Notes: generated from the sequence alone by a model not told the origin. Shown: positions 42,470-51,240, counted from the first letter of the stretch. The stretch is 64,000 nucleotides of DNA from Nitrospirota bacterium (GCA_040752355.1 JBFMHE010000010.1:62001-126000); one strand, 5' to 3'. Numbers and translations are program-made.

Positions 42470-43603
42470 ATGGAAACGATAAGGCGGTTTCTTAAAGCAG
42501 AAAGGCAGAGTTTTTTCCTGCTCGGCCCGAGGGGGGCAGGGAAATCGACCTTTATCAAGACAGCATATCCTGAGGCTTTGTATATAGATCTCCTCCTTCC
42601 CGATGTCTTCAGGAATTACACCGCCTATCCGGAGAGGTTGAGGGAGGTGGTGCATGCGCAGAAGGGAAAAAAGACCGTTGTCGTTGATGAGGTGCAAAAA
42701 GCGCCGCAGCTTCTCGAAGTGGTGCATAGCCTCATAGAGGAAAAGAAGGGACTTCAGTTTATTCTGACCGGCTCAAGCGCGCGAAAGCTCAGGAAAGCAG
42801 GAGTGAACCTGCTCGCCGGCCGAGCACTCATGAAACACATGCATCCTTTCACGGCTGCTGAGCTCAAAGAACTGTTTGACCTGGAGAGGGCTCTGGGCAT
42901 CGGCATGATACCGCTCATTCTTAGCAGCGCAGACCCTGCAGCAACACTTCAGGCATATGTCGATCTTTACCTTAGGGAAGAAGTGCAGCTGGAAGGGCTC
43001 ACAAGGAATATCGGAAACTTCTCCCGGTTTCTCGAGACCGTGAGCTTTTCCCATGGGGCCGTTCTTAATATAAGCAATGTGGCTCGTGAATGCCAGATAG
43101 AACGCAAGGTGGTAGAAGGCTACATCGGCATCCTCGAAGACCTGCTTTTAGCATACAGGATTCCGGTGTTTACCAGGAGGGCGAAGCGAGCGGTCGCTTC
43201 GCACCCGAAGTTCTACTTTTTCGATGCCGGCATTTTCAACGTCCTGCGACCATCGGGACCTCTTGACCGTCCTGAAGAAAAATCGGGTGCAGCCCTTGAG
43301 GGGCTCGTCTGCCAGCATCTGAGGGCATGGATCGACTATGCCCATTCGGGCTGCCAGCTCCACTATTGGAGGACCAGTGCCGGATCCGAGGTCGATTTCG
43401 TCGTGTACGGAAAGGACATATTTTCGGCAATAGAGGTGAAGAATGCGGCAACCATACATCCTCAAGACCTCCGCGCGCTCAAGTCATTTGGCGAGGACTA
43501 CCCAGAAGCAAAAAGGTTTCTTGTATACCGAGGCAAAGAAAGGCTGATAAGAGATGGTATTTCCATTGAGCCTGCCGATGAATTCCTGCTTGGGTTAAAG
43601 TAA
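42470..43603 (+). CDS. AAA_14/DUF4143 ATPase (copy 1)
   Basis: A 377-residue ATPase: Walker A LLGPRGAGKSTFIK, Walker B KKTVVVDEVQKAPQ, FILTGSSARKLRKAGVNLLAGRA, and a C-terminal DUF4143 domain ending in an endonuclease-like core (HYWRTSAGSEVDFVVYGKD...AIEVKNAAT). Such proteins are widespread, often horizontally transferred, and of unknown function. The ATG at 42470 has only a weak ribosome-binding site. A dyad (ATATGGCAATTCCATAT) lies 20-40 nt before it. The gene is bracketed by 38-bp direct repeats. Confidence 0.85.
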   Translation: METIRRFLKAERQSFFLLGPRGAGKSTFIKTAYPEALYIDLLLPDVFRNYTAYPERLREVVHAQKGKKTVVVDEVQKAPQLLEVVHSLIEEKKGLQFILTGSSARKLRKAGVNLLAGRALMKHMHPFTAAELKELFDLERALGIGMIPLILSSADPAATLQAYVDLYLREEVQLEGLTRNIGNFSRFLETVSFSHGAVLNISNVARECQIERKVVEGYIGILEDLLLAYRIPVFTRRAKRAVASHPKFYFFDAGIFNVLRPSGPLDRPEEKSGAALEGLVCQHLRAWIDYAHSGCQLHYWRTSAGSEVDFVVYGKDIFSAIEVKNAATIHPQDLRALKSFGEDYPEAKRFLVYRGKERLIRDGISIEPADEFLLGLK

Positions 43604-43676
43604 GAAGCATTCAGGGCGACATTTCTGAAGGTATGCAACTGCATATTATGCCGGGGCGTTCGGTGCTGCAGGGAAG

Positions 43677-43714
43677 GCTAGAATACGAACAATCCTGCCC
43701 GGCACTGGGTGCCG
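43677..43714. repeat. 38-bp direct repeat, copy 2 (end of PilZ gene)
   Basis: Identical to 42320-42357. Here it makes up the last 11 codons and stop of the PilZ gene on the minus strand. Confidence 0.9.
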
Positions 43715-43944
43715 AGCGGCATGCTCCATTGGACGACGGCGTGAGAGGGGAGATCGTCTCCGCCGTCGCTCCTGAACTCGATGAACTGGCCGAACAGGAG
43801 AAGGGAGTCGGTGACGATGCCGATGCCGCTCTCGCTGATGTCGACGCTCGTGCAGTGGTAGCACTCTTCCAGCGGATCGCCGTAATGCAGGTACTGCATG
43901 GCCGTCGTGAAAGGGATCCTGAACTCTCGCCGTTGCTCCTTCAT
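43678..43944 (-). CDS. PilZ-domain c-di-GMP-binding protein
   Basis: An 88-residue single-domain PilZ protein: RREFRIPF at residues 5-12 supplies the RxxxR-type motif and VDISESGIGIV the D.S..G motif that together bind cyclic di-GMP; VVQWSMPLGTQCRAGLFVF ends the barrel. It is probably a small c-di-GMP effector. A GTAAT-type repeat sits immediately upstream of its start (43942-43962), so no strong ribosome-binding site is visible. Confidence 0.85.
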   Translation of the reverse strand: MKEQRREFRIPFTTAMQYLHYGDPLEECYHCTSVDISESGIGIVTDSLLLFGQFIEFRSDGGDDLPSHAVVQWSMPLGTQCRAGLFVF

Positions 43945-44091
43945 AACGTATTACACGTTACCAGATATGTCCCGGCAAGTCAATCGCCGTAAAAGGGGCG
44001 GAAAGGGGCGGCTTATCCTTCTGTTAATGCCCGGCCCCTCGCAGGCCCCGGGAGCCGGGTTTACAAAAATTAACAGGTAATTTACCGTTCA

Positions 44092-44119
44092 TTTACTGCG
44101 TGAATGACTATGATGTAAT
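44092..44119 (+). promoter_or_regulatory. Promoter candidate for the molybdoenzyme operon
   Basis: TTTACT at 44092-44097 and TGTAAT at 44114-44119 are separated by 16 bp; TATGAT at 44109-44114 is an alternative -10. Transcription would begin close to 44125, next to the structured leader. Confidence 0.4.
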
Positions 44120-44121
44120 TA

Positions 44122-44187
44122 GGACCGGCGTTTGCAGCGATAGAACGGTTGTTGCGCTGGAATAGGCGGCACTATCTCCGCCGGTCC
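44122..44187 (+). ncRNA. Possible three-way-junction leader RNA upstream of the molybdoenzyme operon
   Basis: GGACCGGCG at 44122-44130 pairs perfectly with CGCCGGTCC at 44179-44187. Inside, CAGCG (44135-44139) pairs with CGCTG (44155-44159), and ATAG (44162-44165) with CTAT (44172-44175), giving a closed stem with two internal hairpins. The gap 43945-44260 is otherwise empty except for GC-rich stretches at 44000-44060. It does not match the molybdenum-cofactor riboswitch consensus as I know it. Confidence 0.4.
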
Positions 44188-44260
44188 AAGAAATTACCAC
44201 CCTCACTCGTACACCGCCGGGAGAGCGGAAGATAGCGGCGTGAGGGAGAGGAGGTACGAT

Positions 44261-46966
44261 ATGGGCGTGACACGCAGGGGTTTCCTCAAGCTGTGCGCTG
44301 CGGGAGCGACGGCGGTCGCGGGGTCTCGGTATTTCGAGATCGCGCAGTCTGCGGACCGGCAGTACGAATCGATCGACCTGATCAGGTCGACCTGTTCGCC
44401 GAACTGCACAGGGGCGTGCGGGTTCAAGGCGATGGTGCACAAGGGCAGGATCGTCTCGCTCGTTCAGGCAGCGGACTATCCCGACCGGGAGTACAATCCC
44501 CGGGGCTGCTTGAGAGGGCAGTCGATGCTCAATCTCATCTACGGACCGGACCGGCTCAAGCATCCCCTCATCCGCGTCGGGCAGCGCGGCGAGGGAAAGT
44601 TCAAGGCGGTAAGCTGGGACGAGGCGCTGGACTACGTCGCCGATAAGCTCGCCGCGATCATGGCGAAGTACGGGCCCGAGTCAGTCGCGACCTCCATTCA
44701 GGTCCCCGGCACGGGCTATGTCAACAAAGGGGCGTTCATGAGGCTCTCCTCGCTCTTCGAGTGGAGCGTGCTGCATGCCTATACCATGAACGGCGACCTC
44801 CCCGCCTTCTGGCCCATGACCTTCGGGGTCCAGACCGAGGAGCTCGAGTCACTCGAGTGGATGAATTCACGGTACACCGCGATATTCGGATCGAATATCC
44901 TGGTGACGAGGGTGCCGGACGCCAAGTTCATCACCATCGGCAGGGAGCGGGGCGCCAAGGTCATCATGGTAGACCCGAACTATACGCCGACCGCCTCGAA
45001 GGCCGATGAATGGATCCAGATCAATCCTGCCACCGATGCGGCTATGGCGATGGGGATCGTCACGGTCATCGTCAACGAGCGGCTCTACGACGAGGAGTTC
45101 ATCAAGAGTTTTACGGATATGCCGCTCCTCGTGCGGCTCGACAACCGGAAGAAGCTGAGAGCGTATGAGGTGAAGTCCCTCAGCGGGCAGGCCGCTGCGC
45201 TCAAGGCGAGGATTCCCGAGTACCGCGATCTTTACGTGGCCTACGACCGCGCTGCGAAGCGGTTCGTCATCCCCGACCCCGAAGACCTTTCACGGAAATT
45301 CGATCCCGCGCTCGAAGGGAGCTTCGAGGTCGAGCTTGCCTCGGGAGAGCGGGTGAAGGTGAAACCGGTGTTCCAGCTGCTCAAGGAGTTCACGAACGAG
45401 CACTATACCCCCGAGAAGGCGGCGAAGATCATCGCGCCCGATGAATCCATGGCGCCGGGATACGCCGAGACCATAAAGCGCCTTGCCCGGGAGATGGCGA
45501 CGATAAAGCCGCTCCATATCGTCTACGGGGCGAGCAACTACCAGTGGTTCCACGGCGACCTGAAGGGCAGAGCGCTCTCCCTGATCGTCACGCTCACTGG
45601 CAATCTCGGGAAGCCGGGAGCGGGCATTTCGACCTATGCAGGCCAGTACCGCGTGCGCTGGCCCCTCGCCGCTTGGTGGAGCTTCAAGGAGAAGAAGAAC
45701 CGCTGGGTCACCTACCTGCTCTGGATGAACGATGAATACCGGAACGGCGAGGAGTATAAAAAATACAATAAAGAGACGCCGTACCCGAAAAATGGCGTCA
45801 AGGCGTTCCTCTACGGCTGGCACAATCCTTTTGACCAGCACAACATGGCGAACCGGATGCGTGAGAAGGCGCTCAGCGGCGACCTCGAACTGATCGTCGC
45901 GACCGACTTCCAGATGAGCACCTCCTGCCTCTGGTCCGACGTGGTGTTGCCGGGAGTCGCCTGGTACGAAAAATACGATCTTACCGCTACGGTCTCGCAT
46001 CCCTATGTCCAGCTGCAGCAGCCCGCCATTCAACCCCTCTTCGAGTGCATGCCCGAGATATGGATATTCAAAGAGCTTGCCAAGCGGGTGGCTTACCGCG
46101 TGGGCGACGACAGACTTAAGAAAGAGGTGGAGGAGTTCTACCCCGACCCCGCGCTCTTCAGGCAGGAGGAGGAGGCGCGGCGGAGCGGGACCTGGAGCCT
46201 GAAGCTCGCCCGCGATATCACGGAGAGGGCGTCCCTCGATGCAGCGGCGCTGATGCTCAGGACCGGCGGCGAGCAGGTCAAGGATATCACGGTCGAGATG
46301 CTTAAAAAGGGGCCGGTGCGGCTGAACCTGCCGACCCCGGGCAAGCGGCAGATCATGTTCTGGGAGCAGGTGGTGCAGAAGCAGCCCTTCCCGCCCGTCT
46401 CCTACCCCGCGCCGCTGCCGAAGACCGCCCGGTTCGTCAAGAGCGGAAGGGCTGAGTTCTACAAGGACGAGGACGTTTTCATCGACCTCGGGGAGATGCT
46501 GCCGATGCACAAGAATCCCTTTACCGACACGGAGTCCAGAAACCGCAAGGCAGTCAAATACAATCTCTCCTTCGTCACGAGAAACGCCCTCTACCGCGTC
46601 CATTCGACGCATAGCAACAACATCACCATGCTCGAGCTCCAGAATTTCAAGCCCAAGGTATGGATGAATCCGAAGACCGCCGACGCGCGGAAGATAAAGG
46701 AGGGCGAGCTCGTCGAGGTGTTCAATGACCGGGGGAGGGTCTGCGGCTATGCGGTTCCCGATCCCGGCCTCCATCCAAGGGTGATCGTCTTCGAGCAGGG
46801 CTGGTGGAGCAGGTACCTGAAGGGCAGCTCGTATAATACCTTGACCTATCCATGGATAAAGTCGTCCCATGTCATCTACTTCGTTCCGGGGGTATGGGAA
46901 CCGACCACGGCATGGAACGAGGTAGCCTGCGAAGTAAAGCGGGCAGAGGGGGTGCGCCATGCGTAA
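44261..46966 (+). CDS. Tat-exported type II DMSO-reductase-family molybdopterin oxidoreductase, catalytic subunit
   Basis: A 901-residue molybdoenzyme. A Tat signal (TRRGFLKLCAAGATAVAGS) sends it to the periplasm. A [4Fe-4S] site is formed by Cys45, 49, 53 and 83 (C-x3-C-x3-C-x29-C). NGDLPAFWP with Asp179 matches the Asp Mo-ligand region of NarG-like (type II) enzymes, as does YQWFHGDLKGRALSLIVTLTGNLGKPGAG. The operon adds a four-cluster Fe-S subunit, an NrfD anchor and a TorD chaperone. Nitrate, selenate, chlorate, sulfur-oxyanion or other oxyanion substrates are all possible. The ATG at 44261 follows GAGGAGGTACGAT. Confidence 0.88.
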   Translation: MGVTRRGFLKLCAAGATAVAGSRYFEIAQSADRQYESIDLIRSTCSPNCTGACGFKAMVHKGRIVSLVQAADYPDREYNPRGCLRGQSMLNLIYGPDRLKHPLIRVGQRGEGKFKAVSWDEALDYVADKLAAIMAKYGPESVATSIQVPGTGYVNKGAFMRLSSLFEWSVLHAYTMNGDLPAFWPMTFGVQTEELESLEWMNSRYTAIFGSNILVTRVPDAKFITIGRERGAKVIMVDPNYTPTASKADEWIQINPATDAAMAMGIVTVIVNERLYDEEFIKSFTDMPLLVRLDNRKKLRAYEVKSLSGQAAALKARIPEYRDLYVAYDRAAKRFVIPDPEDLSRKFDPALEGSFEVELASGERVKVKPVFQLLKEFTNEHYTPEKAAKIIAPDESMAPGYAETIKRLAREMATIKPLHIVYGASNYQWFHGDLKGRALSLIVTLTGNLGKPGAGISTYAGQYRVRWPLAAWWSFKEKKNRWVTYLLWMNDEYRNGEEYKKYNKETPYPKNGVKAFLYGWHNPFDQHNMANRMREKALSGDLELIVATDFQMSTSCLWSDVVLPGVAWYEKYDLTATVSHPYVQLQQPAIQPLFECMPEIWIFKELAKRVAYRVGDDRLKKEVEEFYPDPALFRQEEEARRSGTWSLKLARDITERASLDAAALMLRTGGEQVKDITVEMLKKGPVRLNLPTPGKRQIMFWEQVVQKQPFPPVSYPAPLPKTARFVKSGRAEFYKDEDVFIDLGEMLPMHKNPFTDTESRNRKAVKYNLSFVTRNALYRVHSTHSNNITMLELQNFKPKVWMNPKTADARKIKEGELVEVFNDRGRVCGYAVPDPGLHPRVIVFEQGWWSRYLKGSSYNTLTYPWIKSSHVIYFVPGVWEPTTAWNEVACEVKRAEGVRHA

Positions 46967-47705
46967 CTACGGAATGGTCATAGATCTGAATCGGTGCATC
47001 GGCTGCAGGAGCTGCGCCGTTGTCTGCAAGATCCACAACTCCGTGCCGCCGGGCACCTGGTGGCAGCGGGTGGAATCGGTCGGCTCCTCGGAGCACATGG
47101 TGCCTGCCGGCGAGGCGCCCGACCTCTCCGAGCCGTTCCTGCCGGTGCCCTGCATGCATTGCGAAGACCCGGCCTGTGTCAAGGTATGCCCTGTCGGCGC
47201 TACCTGGAAGCGGGAGGACGGTCTCGTGCTCGTCGATTATGAGCGGTGCGTCGGCTGCAGGTACTGCATGACCGCCTGCCCTTACGGCGTCAGGCAGTTC
47301 AACTGGCAGCATTCCGACGAGAGCTTTAAACAGGGATTCAGGAATGCGGGGTTCAGCGAGGAGTGGTTCCAGGACAAGGGCTACCGGTACGGCTATCCCC
47401 TCGACCACAGGACCAAGGGCAGATTGGTCTATACTCCGAAACGGCCGAAAGGCGTTGTCGAGAAGTGCACCTTCTGCGTTCAGTATGTAGACCAGGGCCT
47501 GCCGCCGGCGTGCGTCCGGGGCTGTCCCGGAAACGCGCGGGTCTTCGGGGACATGAACGATCCGAACAGCGAGATCGCGAAGGTGCTCAGGACGAGGGAG
47601 ATCTTCAGGCTGAACGAGGACCTCGGCACGAAGCCCAAGGTGTTCTACATCCCGCTTGCGCGGAGAGAGGGCAAAGGAGGCATTCACTATGACAGCAAAC
47701 TATAA
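46959..47705 (+). CDS. Four-cluster iron-sulfur electron-transfer subunit (DmsB/TtrB/SrdB type)
   Basis: A 248-residue protein with four cysteine groups for four [4Fe-4S] clusters: CIGCRSCAVVCK, CMHCEDPACVKVCP, CVGCRYCMTACP and CTFCVQYVDQGLPPACVRGCP. It links the membrane anchor to the catalytic subunit. It has no signal of its own and would be carried across by the Tat signal of its partner. It overlaps the catalytic subunit gene by 8 nt. Confidence 0.92.
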   Translation: MRNYGMVIDLNRCIGCRSCAVVCKIHNSVPPGTWWQRVESVGSSEHMVPAGEAPDLSEPFLPVPCMHCEDPACVKVCPVGATWKREDGLVLVDYERCVGCRYCMTACPYGVRQFNWQHSDESFKQGFRNAGFSEEWFQDKGYRYGYPLDHRTKGRLVYTPKRPKGVVEKCTFCVQYVDQGLPPACVRGCPGNARVFGDMNDPNSEIAKVLRTREIFRLNEDLGTKPKVFYIPLARREGKGGIHYDSKL

Positions 47706-48972
47706 GAAAATAATGACGATCCTCGCTGTGATCGTGGCGGTGGGACTCGGCGCATGGATATACCAGCTCCAGAGGGGGATGATCGTGACCAACATGCGTA
47801 ACTCCTTCTCCTGGGGGCTCTATGTGGCGATGTGGGCCTTCTATGTCGGCACTGCCGCCGGCGGCCTCGTCGTCTCATCCGCCATTTACCTCTTCGGGGC
47901 AAAGCAGCTGAAGCCCATCGCAAAAGTGGCGTCACTGACCGCCTTCATCTTCGCCGTGGGCGCGATGATCGTGCTGCTCCCGGATATCGGGCGGCCCGAG
48001 CGGCTGCTGTACATGCTTGTCTATGCTAATTTTACCTCCATGCTCCCCTGGGACATGGTAGTCCTTTCGTCCTATGCGGTCGTTTCGGCGGTCTATACCT
48101 ACGTTCTCCTGCGTCCCGATATCCTGAGCAAGGGCATTACCGTGCCCTTTGTCGGGACCCTCATGAAGCGTTCCATGACCCTCGAAGAGCTCGAGAGAGA
48201 ACGGGAGAAGTCCGAGAGACGCGCAAAGCTCCTGGCGCCAGTGGCGCTGCCGCTTGCCATACTCATCCATACGGTAACGGCCTGGGTGCTCGCCACACAG
48301 CTCGCCCGGCCCTGGTGGTTCGGCGGCGTGCTCGCTCCCACGTTCATAGCAGCAGCCCTCGCCACAGGGCCTGCAGTCGTGATCCTCGCCGCGCTCACGG
48401 CATACGGATATAAGGAAAAGCTGCAGGATACCTATCGCCTGCTGGCAAAGGTCTCGGCGGCAGCGTCGATCATCATGCTCTTCATTTACTACAATGATTT
48501 CGTGGTGCGGCTCTGGTGGAACAGCGGCAGGGAGGCAGAGGCGGTGAAGCTCGTATTCCACAACTACCTCGCCATCCACGCAGTGGAGGTCGCCTTCATC
48601 CTCCTCTCGGTGGCGATTTTCCTGTCCCGCCCCTCGAGCAGGAACCGGCTGGTTGGAGGGAGCCTGTCGGTCATCACCGGGGTGTTTGCGCACCGGTTCC
48701 TGCTCATCCCTCCCGCCTATAACCTCATACCGCTGAAGCTTCCCGTCATCACGCGGGGATCGACTGCGGAATGGTCCTACCCGATAGCGATCGGAGAGGT
48801 GCGGGGGAGTCTGCTCGATCCGCAGCCGGTCTTCGCCTCGTACTGGAAGTATGTTCCGTCGATTACCGAGGCGGCCATAGCGGCAGGGGTAATGGCATTC
48901 ATCCTGCTTGCGTTTATGGCCCTGATCAAAATGCTTCCTATCGAAGAGCCCGCCGGCGAGGTGAAGCAATGA
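47689..48972 (+). CDS. NrfD/PsrC-type membrane anchor
   Basis: A 427-residue protein with about ten hydrophobic helices: SFSWGLYVAMWAFYVGTAAGGLVVSSA near the start, WVLATQLARPWWFGGVLAPTF in the middle, and HRFLLIPPAYNL toward the end. NrfD-type subunits exchange electrons with the quinone pool without haem. The start at 47689 follows AAAGGAGGCATTC and overlaps the Fe-S subunit gene by 17 nt. The end overlaps the chaperone gene (ATGA). Confidence 0.9.
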   Translation: MTANYKKIMTILAVIVAVGLGAWIYQLQRGMIVTNMRNSFSWGLYVAMWAFYVGTAAGGLVVSSAIYLFGAKQLKPIAKVASLTAFIFAVGAMIVLLPDIGRPERLLYMLVYANFTSMLPWDMVVLSSYAVVSAVYTYVLLRPDILSKGITVPFVGTLMKRSMTLEELEREREKSERRAKLLAPVALPLAILIHTVTAWVLATQLARPWWFGGVLAPTFIAAALATGPAVVILAALTAYGYKEKLQDTYRLLAKVSAAASIIMLFIYYNDFVVRLWWNSGREAEAVKLVFHNYLAIHAVEVAFILLSVAIFLSRPSSRNRLVGGSLSVITGVFAHRFLLIPPAYNLIPLKLPVITRGSTAEWSYPIAIGEVRGSLLDPQPVFASYWKYVPSITEAAIAAGVMAFILLAFMALIKMLPIEEPAGEVKQ

Positions 48973-49451
48973 ACCCCTACCGGCTCTTCTCGCTCGTCTT
49001 CTCCTACCCCACGGAGAAGACGGTAGCGGCTGTTTCGGAGGCAGTGGACGACGAGGCTGCCCTCCTCACCGCCTGCGTCCAGCAGATGCAGTGCACGCCC
49101 CTCGAGCAGCTCCAGGAGGAGTACACGCGGCTCTTCATCAATTCCTATCCCACGCTCCTCTGTCCTCCCTATGAATCGTTCTACCGGGACGGAACGCTCT
49201 ACGGGTCCTCCTCTGCGGAGGTGAAAGAGATTTACAAGACATACGGCCTTGATTATACCTACGAGGGGGAGCCTCCCGATCTTCTGAGCGTCGAGCTCGA
49301 CTTCCTGGCATTGACGAACGACGGGGCCTTTCTCGAGCGGCTCAACGGCTGGATCTTCGCATTCACCAAGCGGGTAAAGGAGCACTCCGGGATATACGGC
49401 CCCTGTGCAGAGGAGCTGGAGGAGTTCCTGAGGGCGGCGGTGGCTCGGTGA
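48969..49451 (+). CDS. TorD-like molybdoenzyme chaperone
   Basis: A 160-residue helical protein: PYRLFSLVFSYPTEKTVAAV, then EQLQEEYTRLFINSYPTLLCPPYESFYRDG, the E.TRLF......PP.E motif of TorD/DmsD chaperones, and ELDFLALTND. It would hold the apo-catalytic subunit and its Tat signal until the molybdenum cofactor is inserted. It is the last gene of the operon. Confidence 0.85.
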   Translation: MNPYRLFSLVFSYPTEKTVAAVSEAVDDEAALLTACVQQMQCTPLEQLQEEYTRLFINSYPTLLCPPYESFYRDGTLYGSSSAEVKEIYKTYGLDYTYEGEPPDLLSVELDFLALTNDGAFLERLNGWIFAFTKRVKEHSGIYGPCAEELEEFLRAAVAR

Positions 49452-49476
49452 TATAGAAGAGTGCTCCCGCTAATGC

Positions 49477-49520
49477 AAGAAGTGGGTATCCGGAGCAAAC
49501 GCTCCGGATACCCACTTCTT
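49477..49520. terminator. Strong bidirectional terminator after the molybdoenzyme operon
   Basis: A perfect 20-bp stem (49477-49496 with 49501-49520) and an AAAC loop. The arm ends are AAGAAG/CTTCTT followed by TTGTG, so the U-run is short. It separates the operon (+) from the convergent ATPase gene (-). Confidence 0.9.
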
Positions 49521-49601
49521 TGTGTGCGACAGATGAATTCTAGTATGTCGGATTAAGTCTAACCTTTTACACTTTTTATACACAGCTGATTGCTCCGCTG
49601 T

Positions 49602-51059
49602 TTAGTCCTCCGTGTCGGCATGTCTCGTTGCCAGAAGTTCTGACTGCCCGAGCCAATAACACGCCAGAAGGGCCGGAATCTTGAGGAGCCGGGTGCTTGC
49701 CGGAGTGCCGTCCAGCGGAACCACAGTGAAGTCCTCCATTCCCCTTGTTACCACATAACCGCGAGAAATCTTTTTTGAGGTGCAAAATTCAATGATGCCC
49801 TTCAGCTCATCGAGATCGGTATGGTGGTGACGGTACTTTATTTCGAACGGGACCAGCCTTCCTCGAACATCCGCTACGATATCTACTTCATCGCTTCTTT
49901 TTCCGCGCCAGTAGGAAAAGCCGACGCTCATATCATAGTAGCGTGTGAATACATGTTTGAAAAACGCCGTCTCCACCGCCCGGCCCACTGCAACCGCATC
50001 CTGCAGCATGGCTTTCCCTTTTAATAATACACTCGGTGCAATAGCGGCATCGGCCAGGTAGACTTTGTGCCGCGCCCTGAGGATTTCTTTTCCATAACCG
50101 TAGGGCGGCAGGCGATGGATCAAATGAGTGGCCTCCAGCAGAGAGATGAAACTTGTTGCCGTGGGCTTCTTGACCTCCAAGTTTCTGCATAAATCCTGCA
50201 CATCCAGAAGACCGCCGTCATGCAGACAGAGATAGAGGAATGTCTGTTCCAGCTCCAAAACCCTTCGCACACCGAAAAGCGCCGTCATGTCACGTTTGAG
50301 GACTTTGTCCACAATATCTTCGCGTAACAGTTTCTGCGCAAGGTCCACGCTTGCTACAAGGGCGCACTGGGGAAAACCGCCGCGCATCAGGTACTCGTGG
50401 AAGTGAGGAATCAGCGGTCGCGCAATGTCTCCCGCACGAACGAACTGGGCCGGTGACCAGCGAAAGAGTGTTGTCAGTGAGGCCACTTCCGGCAGCGGAG
50501 GCACGGTGATTTTTTTGAGTTGCAGGTACTCGAAAAAAGACAGGGTCGCCAGTTTAATAGTGTGCCAGCGCCCCACACCCGACTCTTGTCCCTCTGCTGT
50601 CAGCGGCGTTGCCGAGCCGGTAACAATAATGCGGCGGTTTTTGTGAAAATCGACCTGGAGCTTCAACCACGTCTGCCAGTCTCTCATAAACTGGATCTCA
50701 TCAAGAAGAAGATATTCCGGTCCCTCGGCGGCAGATTCGAACTCGCGCCACAGTTTCAGCGTACCGTCAAGTCCGGCTAATTTCAGCAGTGGATGGTCAA
50801 AAGTAGCATAGAGAATATTCTGGGGTGGTACACCCGATGCTACAAGGGATTCAACAGCCTGCAGCAGCAGCGTTGTCTTGCCCACCTGCCGGGCCCCGCT
50901 CAGGAGCACTGCCCGCGGTGCAGGCGGTGTGCGAAGCCAGAGTTCCAACTCGCGAAACGCAGCTCTTCGCCATTCTGGCAGATCGGGAACACGCATTCCC
51001 GACCACCAGGGGTTGTACTGCCTGAGTACTGCAATAAGCTCTTGAGGCAATGTAATCAT
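49602..51059 (-). CDS. AAA_14/DUF4143 ATPase (copy 2)
   Basis: A 485-residue ATPase with Walker A LLSGARQVGKTTLLLQ, Walker B EYLLLDEIQFMRDW, IIVTGSATPL, a winged-helix-like middle part and the DUF4143 nuclease-like core (SYWRGKRSDEVDIVADVRGRLVPFEIKYR). It belongs to the same broad family as the gene at 42470-43603 but is longer and only distantly related. A 28-bp perfect palindrome lies just upstream. Function is unknown in the family. Confidence 0.85.
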   Translation of the reverse strand: MITLPQELIAVLRQYNPWWSGMRVPDLPEWRRAAFRELELWLRTPPAPRAVLLSGARQVGKTTLLLQAVESLVASGVPPQNILYATFDHPLLKLAGLDGTLKLWREFESAAEGPEYLLLDEIQFMRDWQTWLKLQVDFHKNRRIIVTGSATPLTAEGQESGVGRWHTIKLATLSFFEYLQLKKITVPPLPEVASLTTLFRWSPAQFVRAGDIARPLIPHFHEYLMRGGFPQCALVASVDLAQKLLREDIVDKVLKRDMTALFGVRRVLELEQTFLYLCLHDGGLLDVQDLCRNLEVKKPTATSFISLLEATHLIHRLPPYGYGKEILRARHKVYLADAAIAPSVLLKGKAMLQDAVAVGRAVETAFFKHVFTRYYDMSVGFSYWRGKRSDEVDIVADVRGRLVPFEIKYRHHHTDLDELKGIIEFCTSKKISRGYVVTRGMEDFTVVPLDGTPASTRLLKIPALLACYWLGQSELLATRHADTED

Positions 51060-51081
51060 ATGAAAGCTACCTTAATGTATT

Positions 51082-51109
51082 ATATAAGTAAAGTATACTT
51101 TACTTATAT
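51082..51109. promoter_or_regulatory. 28-bp perfect palindrome upstream of the ATPase gene
   Basis: ATATAAGTAAAGTA followed by its exact complement TACTTTACTTATAT, 23 nt before the ATPase start at 51059. Perfect dyads of this size close to a start usually are operators; self-regulation is possible. It could also act as an insertion target. Confidence 0.55.
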
Positions 51110-51210
51110 CTCATTTTCAAGTGTCTTTTTGAAAAATAAGGGAGGCCAGCATGGACCCGATCCTGCAGACTATTGCTATGTCAACGAAGACTGGTATTTG
51201 GCTGCGGGTC

Positions 51211-51240
51211 AGAAAAATAAAAACCCGCCGTACGGCGGGT
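51211..51240 (-). terminator. Terminator of the tmRNA gene
   Basis: On the minus strand ACCCGCCG-TA-CGGCGGGT is followed by TTTTTATTTTT, a classical intrinsic terminator 24 nt beyond the tmRNA 3' end. Confidence 0.92.

Noticed and set aside
42300-42482. 60-codon plus-strand frame before the first AAA_14 gene
   Set aside because: It runs through the 38-bp repeat and the ATPase start and has no ribosome-binding site; chance frame.
44122-44187. Molybdenum-cofactor riboswitch
   Set aside because: A molybdoenzyme leader would suit it, but the expected conserved core sequences are not present; only a generic junction fold is seen.
45290-46960. 556-codon antisense frame opposite the molybdoenzyme gene
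   Set aside because: Shadow frame; the sense strand carries the cofactor and cluster motifs.
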